Of a stretch of DNA of 64,000 nt, positions 37,366 through 49,663 are shown in pieces. The notes beneath the pieces are model-generated. The model was not told where the DNA came from. It worked only from the letters and a program-made list of their open reading frames with translations, and did not search any database. The number at the start of each line of letters is the position of its first letter. Position 1 is the stretch's first letter. Source of the stretch: Siphonodentalium dalli (Eukaryota > Mollusca > Scaphopoda > Gadilida > Siphonodentaliidae); the NCBI GenBank assembly GCA_032622095.1, contig CP136067.1, forward strand, positions 51,995,899 to 52,059,898, given 5' to 3'. Made by a program: the position numbers and the translations under genes.

Positions 37366-38965
37366 TAGGGTTTAATCCCGGGACCGGGAATTCCCGGGTT
37401 CCCGGTAGTCGGTCCCGATTCCCGGGAAATTCAATGAGCAGAACCGGTAATCAAAGCCCCTATATAATTAGCGATATACGTTTGATATTAGATGCAATAT
37501 ATGATTTCTTTTTATAGAACAAAACTTGAATATTAATGTCTGCCCTCACGGAAGCAGGGTCAACAATTTAAAGAGTCATGATTGGCATTGACGCATGCTG
37601 CATGCACAGTCGCGTCACTCACGAGTCACTCACTCGTGATAAGTGATGTCCCAGTCGCAGACTCGTTGGTCGCGGGACTCACAGAGTCACAGGATGAACA
37701 TGGTTGTGTAATGCCATAATGTGCATACGTGACTAACGTGAGGCACATTGAGCGATTTGATTGTCTTTTAATAAGAATGACGCATTTCACGTGCCAAAGG
37801 CTGTGAAGTGCATGACGTCAGATTTCTCAGAAATTCAGAATAATTTATTCTGTGCTCACCTGCAAATCGGCTGTGATTATATAACAGACCAAGTTTACCA
37901 CCGAATTTGAATTTGACCGATTGGCGGGTAGGCAAAATCTATCGCCGGTATGGGAGTACTTTGAGAAAGTGCATCCAGACAAAGCATGGTGCAAAAAGTG
38001 CATGAAGCTCCTGAGTGTTACCGGAGGCTCACAGGGGGGCTGTCAAAGCATTTGCGATCGGTCCATGATATTTCCATAGTAAAACGGCCACTGGACCAGA
38101 AGTGAAGACTGAAACGTTGCCGCATCAGAACTGTAGACCAAAATTAGTGAAATGTGGGTTGTGAACTTGTGGGTGTAAACAATTCGGAACACAATTCTTT
38201 TGTTGTGCAGGATTTGGGTGGTGGGTCCCAGAAAATGCCGGATGAAAACAAAGGGATACCTGCTTTTGTCTCAATAAAAGGTAAACCACCACCATTATGC
38301 ATAATTCCGATAGTAATTGCCCTTATTTTGGAACACCGGCAACCGTAAGAAACACACAACTATTTTCCGATTACGACATTAATACTATAAGCTCACAGAC
38401 AAACTGTGCAATATAAGGGGTCTCATCGCTTCAAAATATCAGTGTCATATTATGAAATACTTGCTGACGTTACAAAATTATATACAGCTAACATGTACCG
38501 GTATATACGACGGTCTTAGTGATCGATCGTTGTGCGATCTCCTTTTTCTAAGGAAGTACTTCGGTCGCGAAAACAGTTAACTGACTCAATGTGATTAATA
38601 TCGCGTATTCATCAATTTAGTTATCTATTATGTAACAGCCTAACAGGAAGTCGGAGAATAAAATATTGGACCTTTGTTACAGGTTTTAGTTCGCGAAATT
38701 ACGCGGTCGGAACTTCGGAAGTTAGGAACTTTGGAAGATGGTATGCTTTTATTTGTTTATTTTGATGTATGTACCTGAAAATAAGTCTGACATAAGAATA
38801 TAAAGAATATGATATGTGCCCTACTTGTGTTTCTGTGTCTTTAAACCACGAAATATTCAGTTGTCAGTCATTCATGTTGGTCTGTAAATTACCCGGTTCC
38901 CGGTTCTGATGTCGTTTTCAGTCCCGTTCCCGGTTCCGCTAAATCCGGGAATATATTAAACCCTA
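37366..38965 (+). mobile_element. decayed hAT element, 1600 bp, perfect 8-bp TSD
   Basis: Ends TAGGGTTTAATCCCGGGA and TATTAAACCCTA, flanked by identical TTATAAAT (37358-37365 and 38966-38973). The interior keeps a BED zinc-finger fragment but no full transposase. Subterminal CCCGGGA/TTCCCGG repeats at both ends. Confidence 0.9.
37948..38069 (+). pseudogene. BED zinc-finger fragment of a hAT transposase, frameshifted
   Basis: The plus strand reads VWEYFEKVHPDKAWCKKCMK, then after a one-base frame change GLSKHLRSVHD. Together these give the C-x2-C ... H-x5-H pattern of a BED finger. No catalytic core follows, so this is a remnant. Confidence 0.8.
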
Positions 38966-39643
38966 TTATAAATGCGAGTATCCCATAGAGAATGCACTGA
39001 CGTTCAAGGTAAATATTGTTAGGCTAGTGCGTATATGTCTATGGGAGACTCGCATATATAAAGAATGCATTGGCACAGGTTTTTTGCAAAATTTCAGGAA
39101 GTTCCAGTCATGGAAGGGTTAATGTGTCAAGGTCCCTATCATGGCTTTGTTATTCCCTCCTAATTCTCTGTGCCACTCATTTGCCAAAACTAAATTTTGC
39201 AAATTTTCAATTTCAGCTCTTCTCCTTTAGAATAATAATTTGATAATTAAAAGCAAATTTAGACAATCCGAGATTTATATTTAATTCAAATTAAGTCTAG
39301 AAAGAATATTCTAAACAACATAATAGAACCCTATTTTGAAGGTGCTTCTGATGACAAAACTATTTAGCTCCATGGCCCCACAGATGGAAAAATAATGACC
39401 ATATTCAGACAAATAAAGAAGGATAACTCTAGAATATATGACATGTGAACCACACCATTTGAACCTCTGTTGAAAACTCATTAAAATCCAGTAATATATT
39501 ACTGAGAAATCTTCGCAGATGAAATGTCAGTCATATGGACGGTTGGATGGAGGACCGGATACATATAGCCCACCCAGTATATTCCCATTCTCTAAGTGAA
39601 GCCAGAATCGGTTCTAAACATTTTTCATTTCCGGGTGACTTAC

Positions 39644-39738
39644 CTTCTAGTGGCAGCATATGGATCTTATAATCACCACTGTGCTTCCTTTCAAAGAAGG
39701 TGACTCTATCAAGTTGGCCGACTAATAGACCACCAGGA
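39644..39738 (-). CDS. rfwd3: RFWD3 exon: GGLL..LPLEG segment
   Basis: Reads PGGLLVGQLDRVTFFER and KIHMLPLEG, aligned to the RFWD3 segment with 'GGxLAGTLxxxxFWE' and 'HxLPLE'. Acceptor TTTTTAG, donor GTAAGT, phase 2 in and phase 1 out, 95 bp. The intron side of the acceptor carries three short repeats of 'aaaataaacatggaacatga' type (39745-39900), probably recent slippage. Confidence 0.93.
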
Positions 39739-39744
39739 CTAAAA

Positions 39745-39930
39745 ATAAACATGGAACATGATATTAATTAAAGACAATCGGGACTAAAAATAAACATGGA
39801 ACATGAAATTATTCAAATACCACCAGGGCTTAAAATAAACATGGAACATGATATTAATTAAAGACAATCGGGACTAAAAATAAACATTGAACATTAAATT
39901 AATCAAAGGCCACCAGGAATAAAAATATTG
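39745..39930. repeat. ~66-bp imperfect tandem repeat
   Basis: Three to four copies of a unit with 'accaggactaaaaataaac' and 'atggaacatgatattaatta', next to the RFWD3 acceptor at 39739. Confidence 0.75.
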
Positions 39931-40259
39931 ATAAAAAATTACCTACCTTTTGTTGTCATTCTTACCTCATGACGTCATTTTTTACCTCATTTGAAGAAAA
40001 AAAACCCAGCTTATTTACAAAATTAAATTAAATAATCTGAAAAAATATCTGTAATGAATAAGGGATTTCAGGTTGACATAAAATGTAACCTATGTAAACA
40101 GTCATCGATCATGTAAGCAGATCATCATAATTTTATCTGGGAGAGAAAAAACACTTCCTTGATTGCGGGATAATCTGTGAGCGATTTTCAATAATTTTCC
40201 TACTGCAAATTCAGTATTTGACTGCAGCATAGCCATTATGCTACATGGAGTGACATTAA

Positions 40260-40516
40260 CCCTATCTATACTAAATACTCATTGATGAGTAGTTTCCTTA
40301 GGAAATGTTCAAATAATAGTTCAACAAATGGCCATTTTGTTAAACTTATTATCTGAACATTTCCCACCAATGAATAGGAATACTTCTGCACTTTATATTA
40401 TCTTTTTGTCTGGCTGTCGTCAGCTCAATTTTCCTGAAGATACCTCCAAATAAATAATAGACCATTCCAATGCATACTTATTAACTGAGAGGGAGAATCC
40501 ATTTAGTAAAGGAGGG
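40260..40516. mobile_element. TTAA MITE, CCCT...TACTAAAT family
   Basis: TTAA-flanked, ends CCCTATCTATACTAAAT and ATTTAGTAAAGGAGGG. Same family as 12064-12339 and 14463-14698. It ends 17 bp before the TAATTAC donor region of the RFWD3 exon at 40538. Confidence 0.8.
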
Positions 40517-40537
40517 TTAAAAATATAGCATAATTAC

Positions 40538-40741
40538 GTGAAAGACTGGCTGTTGCTGGGGCACACATATTGCAGTGAAACACATGGAGCTCGGCCCCCT
40601 TCACCATTCAACTGGTTCACATGAGAGTTTGTGTTCCGAATATCATACTCTAGGACCGTTCCATTCTGCATCCCAGCATAGAAACAGTTGCTCTCATCTG
40701 CCCTCCATATACAGCTCCAAACTGGCATGGGTGTGTCATAA
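40538..40741 (-). CDS. rfwd3: RFWD3 exon: WD40-like blade, PVWSC motif
   Basis: Completes a Ser codon, then reads YDTPMPVWSCIWRADESN, YAGMQNGTVLEYDIRNTN and VSLQYVCPS. This matches the RFWD3 blade with PVWSC-W, YAGL-NG and YD-RNT. Acceptor TTACAG, donor GTAATT, phase 2 in and phase 2 out, 204 bp. It joins in frame to the exon at 39644-39738. Confidence 0.96.
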
Positions 40742-40843
40742 CTGTAACACAAACAGGTCCATAATAAACATTTCATTATAATCTAATTCACGACAAGTTA
40801 TTTTATTCATGCCATGGTATAGCACTTTTCTTAAAACTGTTAA

Positions 40844-41294
40844 CCCTTTACCCAACAGAACGGCCCTGTGCCAATGCATTCTCTTATATATGCGAGTCGA
40901 CCATAGGTCGCCTCACATATATAAGAGAATGCATTGGCTTAACACATATTAAAAATGATAAAATTGTCAAAGAATGTAGAAAAATATTATAAAAATTTTA
41001 AAAAAATGTAAGAAAAAATTATAAAACTGTTAAAGAATAAAAGAAAAAATGGTAAAAAGTGTTGATTTTTTTTTAGGCCAATGCATTCTCTTATATATGC
41101 GAGGCGACCTATGGTCGACTCGCATATATAAGAGAATGCATTGGCACAGGGCATAACTGTAACCATCCCAATGTGGTCAATGAACCGGTTCCAATGATAT
41201 CCATATGTGTATGGTGTTATTGAGACAGACCGAAGATATTTTAGGCTGTTGAAGCTTTATTTGGGCGTTTTTGGCCATTTTGTTGGGTAAAGCG
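40844..41294. mobile_element. TTAA MITE, CCCTTTACCCAACA family, long variant
   Basis: TTAA-flanked, with two hairpins (~40870-40938 and ~41082-41150). It is longer than its relatives because the A-rich spacer is partly duplicated (40945-41055). Confidence 0.92.
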
Positions 41295-41299
41295 TTAAT

Positions 41300-42360
41300 T
41301 AATATTTAAAGATGCCTGATCTGATTTAACTCCTATAAATTACTTTTTCTATTACTATAAATATTTTATTTGAGATGAGAAACCCACTCCTCAAAGCTCA
41401 GAGTCATCAGTTTCAAATTTTGAAATCTGTTGATTTTATCCACCTCAAATATTTGTCAGTGAAAGTCCCAGAAGTCACATTTCGCCATGGCGATCGCAAA
41501 TTAGTTTTGGAATATAAGATATAAAAGAATCCCCAGCCTTGCACCAGTAATAAAAATTAAGATATCTTGTGATAGATGGCATGTCGACATACATATACTT
41601 ATTTACTAATTGGAAATAATGTTTTATTCATGCAAATAGACATAGTTATATAACTCCTTGTGTTTACACAGGTAATCTATCATCTATCATATATAATGTC
41701 AAGAAAACAGTTATGGGACTTTAAAAAAATATATAGTATTGCGCTTGGCTATGTCGTGAGTTTTTATTGGTAATATGGATAAATAAATCCACTGTTGTTG
41801 AAATTGCATTGTTGTTTTTGTAACTGAATGATACGGGGACCATCCATGCAGGGTTTACCCCCCTTGATGATTCGGTAAGACCGCTGCTACCGGTGACATT
41901 TTACCCACATTTGGTGGACTTCCGCGATATAAATATATATACTAAGCGAAAAGAGCAACATGTTGGCCTTATTAAGCACAAAAAAATATTGAACAACATT
42001 TCATGTAATTTTGAACCTTAAGTTAGGAAAGTCCCTCTAGAACCAAAGAACTATATTGCGAAATGGTGTGAATTGGTTCTCCGATTATTTTATCAACACA
42101 AAAGTCAAAATGAGCACGGACAACAACATTCATGGCAAGTCAAACACAAGAGTTCTAATCTGCTGTCATTTTGCTAAGGAGTGTGTGAAAATTGTCAACA
42201 AAACTACTGCTCTAATTCTCCATTCTGTCAATAAGCTTTTAGTGTGGGAATTGTTCTCAAAGCACATAGGGGAAATTTGACTTTGGACAATCGCGATCTC
42301 GCAATTTTGACTTGAAAAACCAGGAGTACCCAGCCGGTGACAGAGTCAGAAAGGAAGTAT
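41300..42360. other. intronic AT-rich sequence, nothing recognised
   Basis: Short ORFs only (e.g. 42056-42280, no known motif). Confidence 0.5.
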
Positions 42361-42384
42361 GACCGGTGCGCTCTGGTAGAGATT

Positions 42385-42568
42385 GGCATTCCCTTATATA
42401 TGCGAGACTCATACAAATAAGAGAATCCTTTGGTCCATGGTTTTCGTAAAATGTTAGGAAGCTCCAGTCATGGCAGGATTTTTCATGAGATATAATTAAT
42501 GTATATAAGAGAATGCACTGGCACAGAATCTTTAATGCTGCACCAGCGCAGCTCCTGTCATTAAATCG
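42385..42568. mobile_element. CCCTTTCATG-family MITE fragments, rearranged
   Basis: A broken hairpin (42387-42433) and right-end pieces (GCTCCAGTCATGG, GCACCAGCGCAGCTCC) in scrambled order. A further fragment lies at 43927-43985. Confidence 0.65.
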
Positions 42569-42569
42569 T

Positions 42570-44990
42570 TTGTAGTCCAGATCATATGAAATATAATTTG
42601 TTTGCTGTCACCCGACCCACTGGCCTCACAACACATCGACTCAAATTATGTTTAGTCGAATCAAATTCTTCATTGTAAATTTGTTCAATTGTGTGTGTTT
42701 GCAGAGATACAACCATAAAGTGACATATTAAATTCCAGAATTAATCACCATTACGGTAAATCTCAGAGATGGCCAATGTATCTAAAACAGCCTCCTAAAA
42801 AAACAGGGGTTGCACATCGATGAGGGTTTCTACCTAAAAGAGTGAATCAAATTGGTTGACATTTGTTCAAATTATTGTTCTAACATCTTAAAAGTAAAAC
42901 AATTGGATAGGTCGGTGAAAACACGTGGATAATTGACCTATAGAGTATAATGCAATAGATGCCGTTGACCTAAGAGGAACACTCTTTATTGTTCATATAT
43001 GCCCCTTTAAGTTGTCTGAGATCAACAGCATCTATATCATGACACTCTACGGTTAAATTTATCCACTTGTTTCAATTTTCACTGACCAGATTGCAACAAT
43101 TTTGTGTATATAATTAATTATTTAATTTAATTAATTATTAGTGCCCTTTTATGACATTTGATTCAACGGGACCAATCTAATAAGATACCCCCCGAGTCAA
43201 ATTACTCATATGTGCAAACTTTCAGCTCTGATGGTTCATCCATTTCTGTACAAACAATCAGTAGATAAAAGCCAATTGTGACAGCTTTTCAAGATTGACA
43301 CTTTGTGTCGCTTGTAGTCCCTCCCTTATGTTACGTCACATGAAGGAAGATGAACGATTCAGACTGCATAATCGATAATGTAATATTCAGTCGCATGAAT
43401 CAACATAACTTCAGTTACGGCGGCCTATTACAAAAAACTTTTGGCAACGTGCTCAGTGGATTAGCGGGCATCGATAATGATTGAGAAAAGTTACACTGGT
43501 GTAATCCTTTAAAAATGCTAAAAAGTTGTTAAGGGCCACAATTCAGGTAAAAAAAATGGAACAGACCTGATTTTGGAAGTCAATCGGGATATTGTTGTGA
43601 AAGATCCATATACCCAATAATAAATGGAAACGGTTGACGTTTGTTCAAGTTATTGTGCCAACAGCCATAAAATTGCTACAGATAGAAATAAGGACCATAA
43701 CTCTGATGGGATAGGTCTGATTTATCGGTGTGTATCTGTTGCACATGGTTATAAATTTACATACCAATGAGAGGCCGATCATGATCGGCAGATGTTAACC
43801 CATCCCTTGGCGATAAAAATTTACTATGATCGGAATCATAAATGAGAGTTTTGGTGTTGAATTATAGAGTATACTGTATGTACTATTATAGACAAATGTA
43901 CAAGCCACAAATTATTGGAATTTATGGGTCACTGGCATTTATATAAGAGAATGCACTGGTACAGGATCTGTAATGCTAAACCACCACAGCCTTGGGTTAA
44001 ATGTGAAAGGTGTGACCTGGACATGGAATACTTGGGTTAAGAGAGTCCAATTTAAGTTTACAATAATAATGTGTCAAATTCTACCAACAATATAGTATAC
44101 AGATAAGCCACCTCACTGCTGACCCATTAATATCAATCATACAGCAGAGCTGTGAACAAATCACAGGAATTGTTTATGTTGAACACTGACCTCTCTATTA
44201 AACCAATAACAATTATAATGACCTCAGACCATCTGAAGATATAACTCTGCAGCACAGATGTCCAAGTCTACTGCTAATATCATGTGATGTTTATTGTTGA
44301 ATCTTATTTTAAATTAGATACCATAGCCTTCTTTTTCAAATTATTTGCACATTGGCATAAGAGACATCAGAAAATAATATAGCCTTATCAATAGCTAAGT
44401 AGTCCAAAGGCATGGCATGGAATTGGTGAATTGGATTTAATGTTGCTCCAAACAGATCTACCAGTACATAACACAAGATTTTGGACCGATTTAAACAAAT
44501 TTGGTGTGGTGATTCGGGGTACCCTTGGCAGAGTTATAATGGTGTTAGTTTTTCAAATGTTTTTAACTTAAAAAAAAAATTAAAGGAACACATTGGGAAC
44601 CTTTTTATCAACTTGTATCATAATCATCAATATCTAAATGAAAACAAGTGGTCAATCCGGACATCGACAATATGTGTACCATACTATGGTATAGGTACAC
44701 ATAAAAATCAAAATAAATTAATCAATCAATAGGGGCAAAGAGTGTGTCAAAATAAACCAATATGAAATGAGACATAGTATCAGGAATGTTGAGATGTGTT
44801 AATCTTTAACTACATAAATCCATGCAAGTGAATGAGGAGAAACCTGGAGATATAACAGAAGAATGATTAATTGAAAATTAAAATGAGAACATCCCTACAA
44901 ATGAATAATAGACTATTCCAATTAAAACTTTAGAACTGAATGGGACAGTCCATAGAATCATGAAAGGGTTACAGCTTCACTGCTATGTGG
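42570..44990. other. intronic sequence with scattered 'ggccataactc' repeats
   Basis: Diverged single units near 43530-43770, a CATACTATGGTATAGGT repeat end (44645-44715) and a TTAA-MITE fragment (44890-44970). No gene seen. Confidence 0.55.
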
Positions 44991-45062
44991 TACCCCGCTG
45001 GACAAAACAAGTGTCCACTTAACCGCGGTGTGGTTTGCGTTGCCACCGTGGCCGAACTGCAA

Positions 45063-45235
45063 CTACACCGCGGCTCCACCGGCTTGTACTTGCCGTTCCG
45101 CCACGATGTACATACTTGCCGTTCGGCCGCGGTGTACTTGCCGTTCGGCCGCGGTGTAGTTGCCGTTCAGCTGCGGTGTACTTGGTGTTCGGCCGCGGTG
45201 TACTTGCCGGTCGGCCGCGGTGTACTTGCCGTTCT
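45063..45235. repeat. 22-bp GC-rich minisatellite (left end)
   Basis: Seven to eight degenerate copies of a 22-bp unit with core CGCGGTGTACTTGCCGTTCG. A 22-bp period shifts frame every unit, which explains overlapping open frames on both strands. These are not genes. Confidence 0.88.
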
Positions 45236-47201
45236 TGGAATGATGTTGAAAAACACAAAGAGGGCACCATAAATGAGGCTTGATTGAGGCCATTGTCTAA
45301 ATACCGTCCGCCAGACGATCTATTATATGTTTGAGGGCTAATCTGTCTGGTGACAAAGTGTGATAATCTTTTAAGTAGTCAACATCCCACCAGTAAACTG
45401 TCATAAAATCAAGGTGTCATAATCCACCCTGATTAGAAAAGGCTCCCGCTGTTAATTATTAGGCGTCACGGAAGTGTGATGTTGCCGACAACAGACTCCA
45501 TCTAGATTTGGCAGCACGTGTCTTTTTGAGAAATAAGCATTGGAATGCCGTGCACACGTAGCAGCCTCATCATTAGAGAATTGAATCACTATCCTGTCAT
45601 TTAAGACTGATTATAAAATAAGGATTATGGTTTGTTGTCGCATCCTACTTTGAACTGTTTGTTTGCCCATGTTTAAATATTTGTTATTGTGATGTTGTTT
45701 TCTCTTGTTCAAATATATTTTGTTTACATTAACTTAAACTATTAACTTAGACTACATCCACCCATGTGGACCTCCTTTTGGAATTTACTGCCGTCCATTG
45801 AATGCATAAAAATCTGTGCCAGAATTTTCTTCAGAATGAACAATAAAGAGCGTTTGTGCGTGATAAGGTATTTTTCGCCTGCGAAGGTTTTATGAACCTA
45901 AATATTCAAATCCTTTCAACACCGTAGTTACTTTAAAGACAAGACCGCGACAGCATTCCAGTTGACGTTTGGTAAAACTTGAAAGGGAATATCGAGGAGA
46001 AAGTGACATGTCACAATCATGTTAACTCAAACAGTTACGATTTAGCAAACAGTGACGATTGCTACAGTCCTCGCGCCCAATTTCTGAATAATGCTAACGT
46101 AATTGTAATTCGCGTGCACCTGGCATTTGAGATATACAGATGTGCGCCAAATTTATGGTGATTATCAACCTCCCAATCAAGGGTTTCACTCACTTTTTTG
46201 TGGCAATATACGTAAACAATACTTTATAATGAATATATAACAAAATAAAAATTGAATGATGCATGCATTGAATAAAAGAGACTACGTGGTTCGTTTATGT
46301 GGATTTGCAGGGTTCGTACACTAATTTTAAAGTGAAATTCCAGTATATTTCCAGTATATTCCAGTATTTTTTTCCAGATTTTCCAGTACGAGTTATCGTG
46401 CTTATTATACAGGGTTTCCTCTAGACTATGGTGTCAGGGAATGGTCCCCTTTTAGTGTCAAGGGAATTTATACTCCAGAATTAATTTATATACCAGTATT
46501 GCTTTTAAATTAATATATCCATGCCTTACATTTCCACAAGACAGTCATTTCAACAACTATATTGCACACCATATTCATAATAATAATCTTACAGCCATTA
46601 AAGCTATTAGTTTTAAGGCCACCATATCAGACCACAAACCACTCCTGGTATCTATTAGCAGCAATATAATACATACATGAAGGTAGACTATACTGGCTGT
46701 TCAGTCAGTTGGATGAATGACTACCTTCATGTATGTGAACTTAACCTACCGACCTTGTTTTATTACCAGGAATTACATGCCGTAATGACTGATGTTATTT
46801 ATATTGCCCAAATAGTTTTGTACATTTTAACTGTTTATTAAATCAACTCATAATTGACAACTAATCCTTGGTGTTGATTGATTCTCTCATATTAACTGGC
46901 ATATTTATTATTATAACATGGATATGTCACATTCTTCCACTTATGTGTACTCCTGAAAATATTATAACATATCAACCTATAGATGGGAAAATTAGACTGA
47001 TTTGAACTCACACTCACCTTTGTTTTACATCATTAGTGCAATCATTTATCTGATAAATTTAACTGAACTGAATCATTGGCAACAGACAGGAAATGTCTCT
47101 CCTATATAATATTTGAATGAAAACTAATTGTTGATGAACTTGATTTTGAAAACAGTAACTTATGTCAACACTGAACGTATATACATAGATCTGGAACACA
47201 C

Positions 47202-49637
47202 TTATTGGGTTTTCATTTGATCAAGCAGTTTCTTGATCCGACTGTCAACATTTGTGACTTCAGTTTGCTTCTCGCTGGCTGTTCGCCGCAAACTATTTGA
47301 TTGGGTTATCAAAGTTATTTGACGGGTGGCCTCTGCCTTCTCTGCCGTCGAATCTGCTGATTTGATCAAGCTTACGATATCTTGCTCCAGGCGCTTCTTC
47401 TTCACTTTGAGATCATCTAACTTGTCGACATCAGCTTTCCTTTTCAGCGCATTCGAATCCAGAACTTTTTTCCGCCTTTCATCCTCGAGAAAGTTCATGT
47501 ATCTCTGCCTTGCACTTGCAGCGGATAATAGTAGGGCCATGGACATTTTCACACCTGACACACCTCCAGATGCCGCTACGTGATCACAAATTACTCGTTT
47601 CGCTATGAATGATCGTTCTTGTAAGTTTTCCTCAGCTATTTCTTTATTTACAGAGAAACCTCGCTCTACGCTCGCTTGTCCATGGGATAACATCAGAACC
47701 ATTTTTACAACAAGCCACAGATTTCGATAATTTCGTTTTCTCTCGGGTGTTCCATTCATTTTCTCATAAAGCAGCTCGTCCACTCTGTCCTTTAGTGGGT
47801 CAAAACTGGTGAATACTGATTCTGTCTGAGCAACTTCAGTGTCAATGAAATTTGTGAACTCAAGGCAGACGACATCACACTTTTCTTCCTTGAGCTTCCC
47901 ATACTCTACAAGAGCTGACAGCATTTTCTTCATTAACGTTAAGCTTGCGTCCTTTTTAACAAAAGTTCTTGGGTCCAAACACTTCATACTTCTGACCAGC
48001 GTATACAAGAGAGGGCTTTTCACTTGCAGTTTTGACACAATTTTCATTATTAACTTCCGGCACTCAACCCTTGTGTCCAGACATTGACGGTCACTAACTT
48101 TCTTATTTGAAAGTAACTGTTTCATCTTGTTTTCTGCTGTGAAACCAATGTCAATTTTCCTCATCGGACAGAAGTTTTCTTCTTTAGTTATATCTGGATT
48201 CATCATTTCTGCAATTGTAATATTCTCTGTAACTTCTCGCTTGATAAATCTCTGGAGCAAACCCTTGAGTAATTTCCCGAGATCACTAGACAAGAAGGGG
48301 AGCATAGGCCTGTCAGCTTGGTATAGTGTCAGAAATGAAGAAATCTGTCTAGCAACTGACAGCATTGAATTGATTTTCACAATGATCAAGGGGTCAGCTG
48401 ACATGTCCTTGACAACTTCGTAAGATTTAGTCATCATCACTCTTGTGTCTTTGATTTTTTTCTGCTGTAAAGCTGTTATATATATGTTCACATTGTCCCA
48501 TACCTTCAACACACGCTCTGCGACATGAACGTTCTCAACCCAACGGTGCCGGCAGACTTTGATGGGGAAGAGAGAGCTTCCTGTGAGTTTCATGTAATCC
48601 TCTCGCCTCGCGGGAGTATCTTTGAACAGTCGATACATTGAACTAAATAGATCATCCAAACGCCATCCCGACTCTTGAACACCATCTCTGAATGCTCCAT
48701 GCAACACATGCAAACCACAAGTGCCGATATTTATTGCCGTTTCTCCGGTAAGATTTTTCAGCTGTGTTTGGAAAAGATCGAGGAATTTCAGATTAGCGTT
48801 TGGCCCATCCATTGAAACTTGTAAAACACGATTCAACTGTAGCTGTTTGATGCTCTCAGTTATATGCTGGAGAATGTCCTCACTGTATGCATGGCCCATG
48901 AATTGTGAAGTGAGGTACCTTGTGGAAACTTGGTTAACATTCCAAAATCTTACATGCACATCAAGTTGTTTGTTTTTCGTTTTTTCGTTCATCGATTCAT
49001 CAAAAAGAACGACAAAGTCAGATTCATCATTCACCATACTCACTAACTGTGTTGTTAGGTGAGGTGCAATCCCAAAACATGCTACATATGCTGTTTTCTT
49101 TTCACCGCATGAAAATCGCTGGGCAATATTGCTATCTGGAAACATGCTTTTAAATAGGATGTCAATGTGTTCATTTGATTTATAAGAGTTGTGACACGAT
49201 ACCGTATGAAGTGTCCATAACACTTCTGACTTCAATAAATCTTCTCTGTTGCCTAAGCCTGAGGAATTCCTGGTAGTGGAAGAAGATCTGGTACCAGTGG
49301 CAGTGGCACTGGCAGTAGGCCTAGAACTATCAGGACTAGAGACTGTAGAAGATGCGTTTGTGGTTGGTACTGCACTGCTAGTTGTAGAGGTACTAGGAAC
49401 CGAGAAAAATGTCCTCACATTCACCCCCTCCCTCTTCTTCATGGCATCGATGTGCTTCTTCCCTTTGGCGTGCGATTTGATAGCAAATTCCCCCATATTG
49501 CCGATATCGAAACTTTTGGCACACACATTACACTTCGCTCGCTTGGGGTCACCAGGTACAGATGACAACCAACCTCTATTTTCTAGCCAATTATCGTTAA
49601 ATTTGCATTCTCCTCTCATATTTATATGTTTTGTCAC
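47202..49637 (-). CDS. hAT-superfamily transposase, intact 811-codon ORF
   Basis: Single-exon ORF inside a complete hAT element. The N-terminus carries a BED-like zinc finger (C36, C39, H56, H62 in KCNVC...SHAKGKKH), followed by a Ser/Thr-rich linker (~78-125). The RNase H-like core shows candidate catalytic residues: D213 (LFDES), D277 (SMDGPN), the CGLH insertion-domain motif (307-310), and the RW plus downstream E374 (RHRWVENVHVAER). The hAT dimerisation motif LSHGQASVERGFS is at 650-662. A Lys/Glu-rich coiled coil (~710-811) follows it, which is longer than in many hAT proteins. The start at 49637 is the first ATG, with the TIR-proximal promoter region upstream. It could be an active transposase or a domesticated gene. 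Terminal repeats and a perfect target duplication argue for a young transposon. Confidence 0.9.
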   Translation of the reverse strand: MTKHINMRGECKFNDNWLENRGWLSSVPGDPKRAKCNVCAKSFDIGNMGEFAIKSHAKGKKHIDAMKKREGVNVRTFFSVPSTSTTSSAVPTTNASSTVSSPDSSRPTASATATGTRSSSTTRNSSGLGNREDLLKSEVLWTLHTVSCHNSYKSNEHIDILFKSMFPDSNIAQRFSCGEKKTAYVACFGIAPHLTTQLVSMVNDESDFVVLFDESMNEKTKNKQLDVHVRFWNVNQVSTRYLTSQFMGHAYSEDILQHITESIKQLQLNRVLQVSMDGPNANLKFLDLFQTQLKNLTGETAINIGTCGLHVLHGAFRDGVQESGWRLDDLFSSMYRLFKDTPARREDYMKLTGSSLFPIKVCRHRWVENVHVAERVLKVWDNVNIYITALQQKKIKDTRVMMTKSYEVVKDMSADPLIIVKINSMLSVARQISSFLTLYQADRPMLPFLSSDLGKLLKGLLQRFIKREVTENITIAEMMNPDITKEENFCPMRKIDIGFTAENKMKQLLSNKKVSDRQCLDTRVECRKLIMKIVSKLQVKSPLLYTLVRSMKCLDPRTFVKKDASLTLMKKMLSALVEYGKLKEEKCDVVCLEFTNFIDTEVAQTESVFTSFDPLKDRVDELLYEKMNGTPERKRNYRNLWLVVKMVLMLSHGQASVERGFSVNKEIAEENLQERSFIAKRVICDHVAASGGVSGVKMSMALLLSAASARQRYMNFLEDERRKKVLDSNALKRKADVDKLDDLKVKKKRLEQDIVSLIKSADSTAEKAEATRQITLITQSNSLRRTASEKQTEVTNVDSRIKKLLDQMKTQ

Positions 49638-49663
49638 GATTTTGCCATTTATTTATTGTAATT

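Larger units (their letters stand above)
37298..39118. mobile_element. TTAA MITE (CCCT..CATG family) interrupted by a hAT
   Basis: TTAA at 37294-37297 and 39119-39122. Ends CCCTATCATACCGGGAGCT and AGTTCCAGTCATGGAAGGG. The first hairpin is split by the hAT at 37366-38965, and the second is at ~39030-39076. Confidence 0.85.

Noticed and set aside
44985-45293. Four overlapping ORFs on both strands at the 22-bp minisatellite
   Set aside because: A repeat without stop codons in any frame, with no protein homology.
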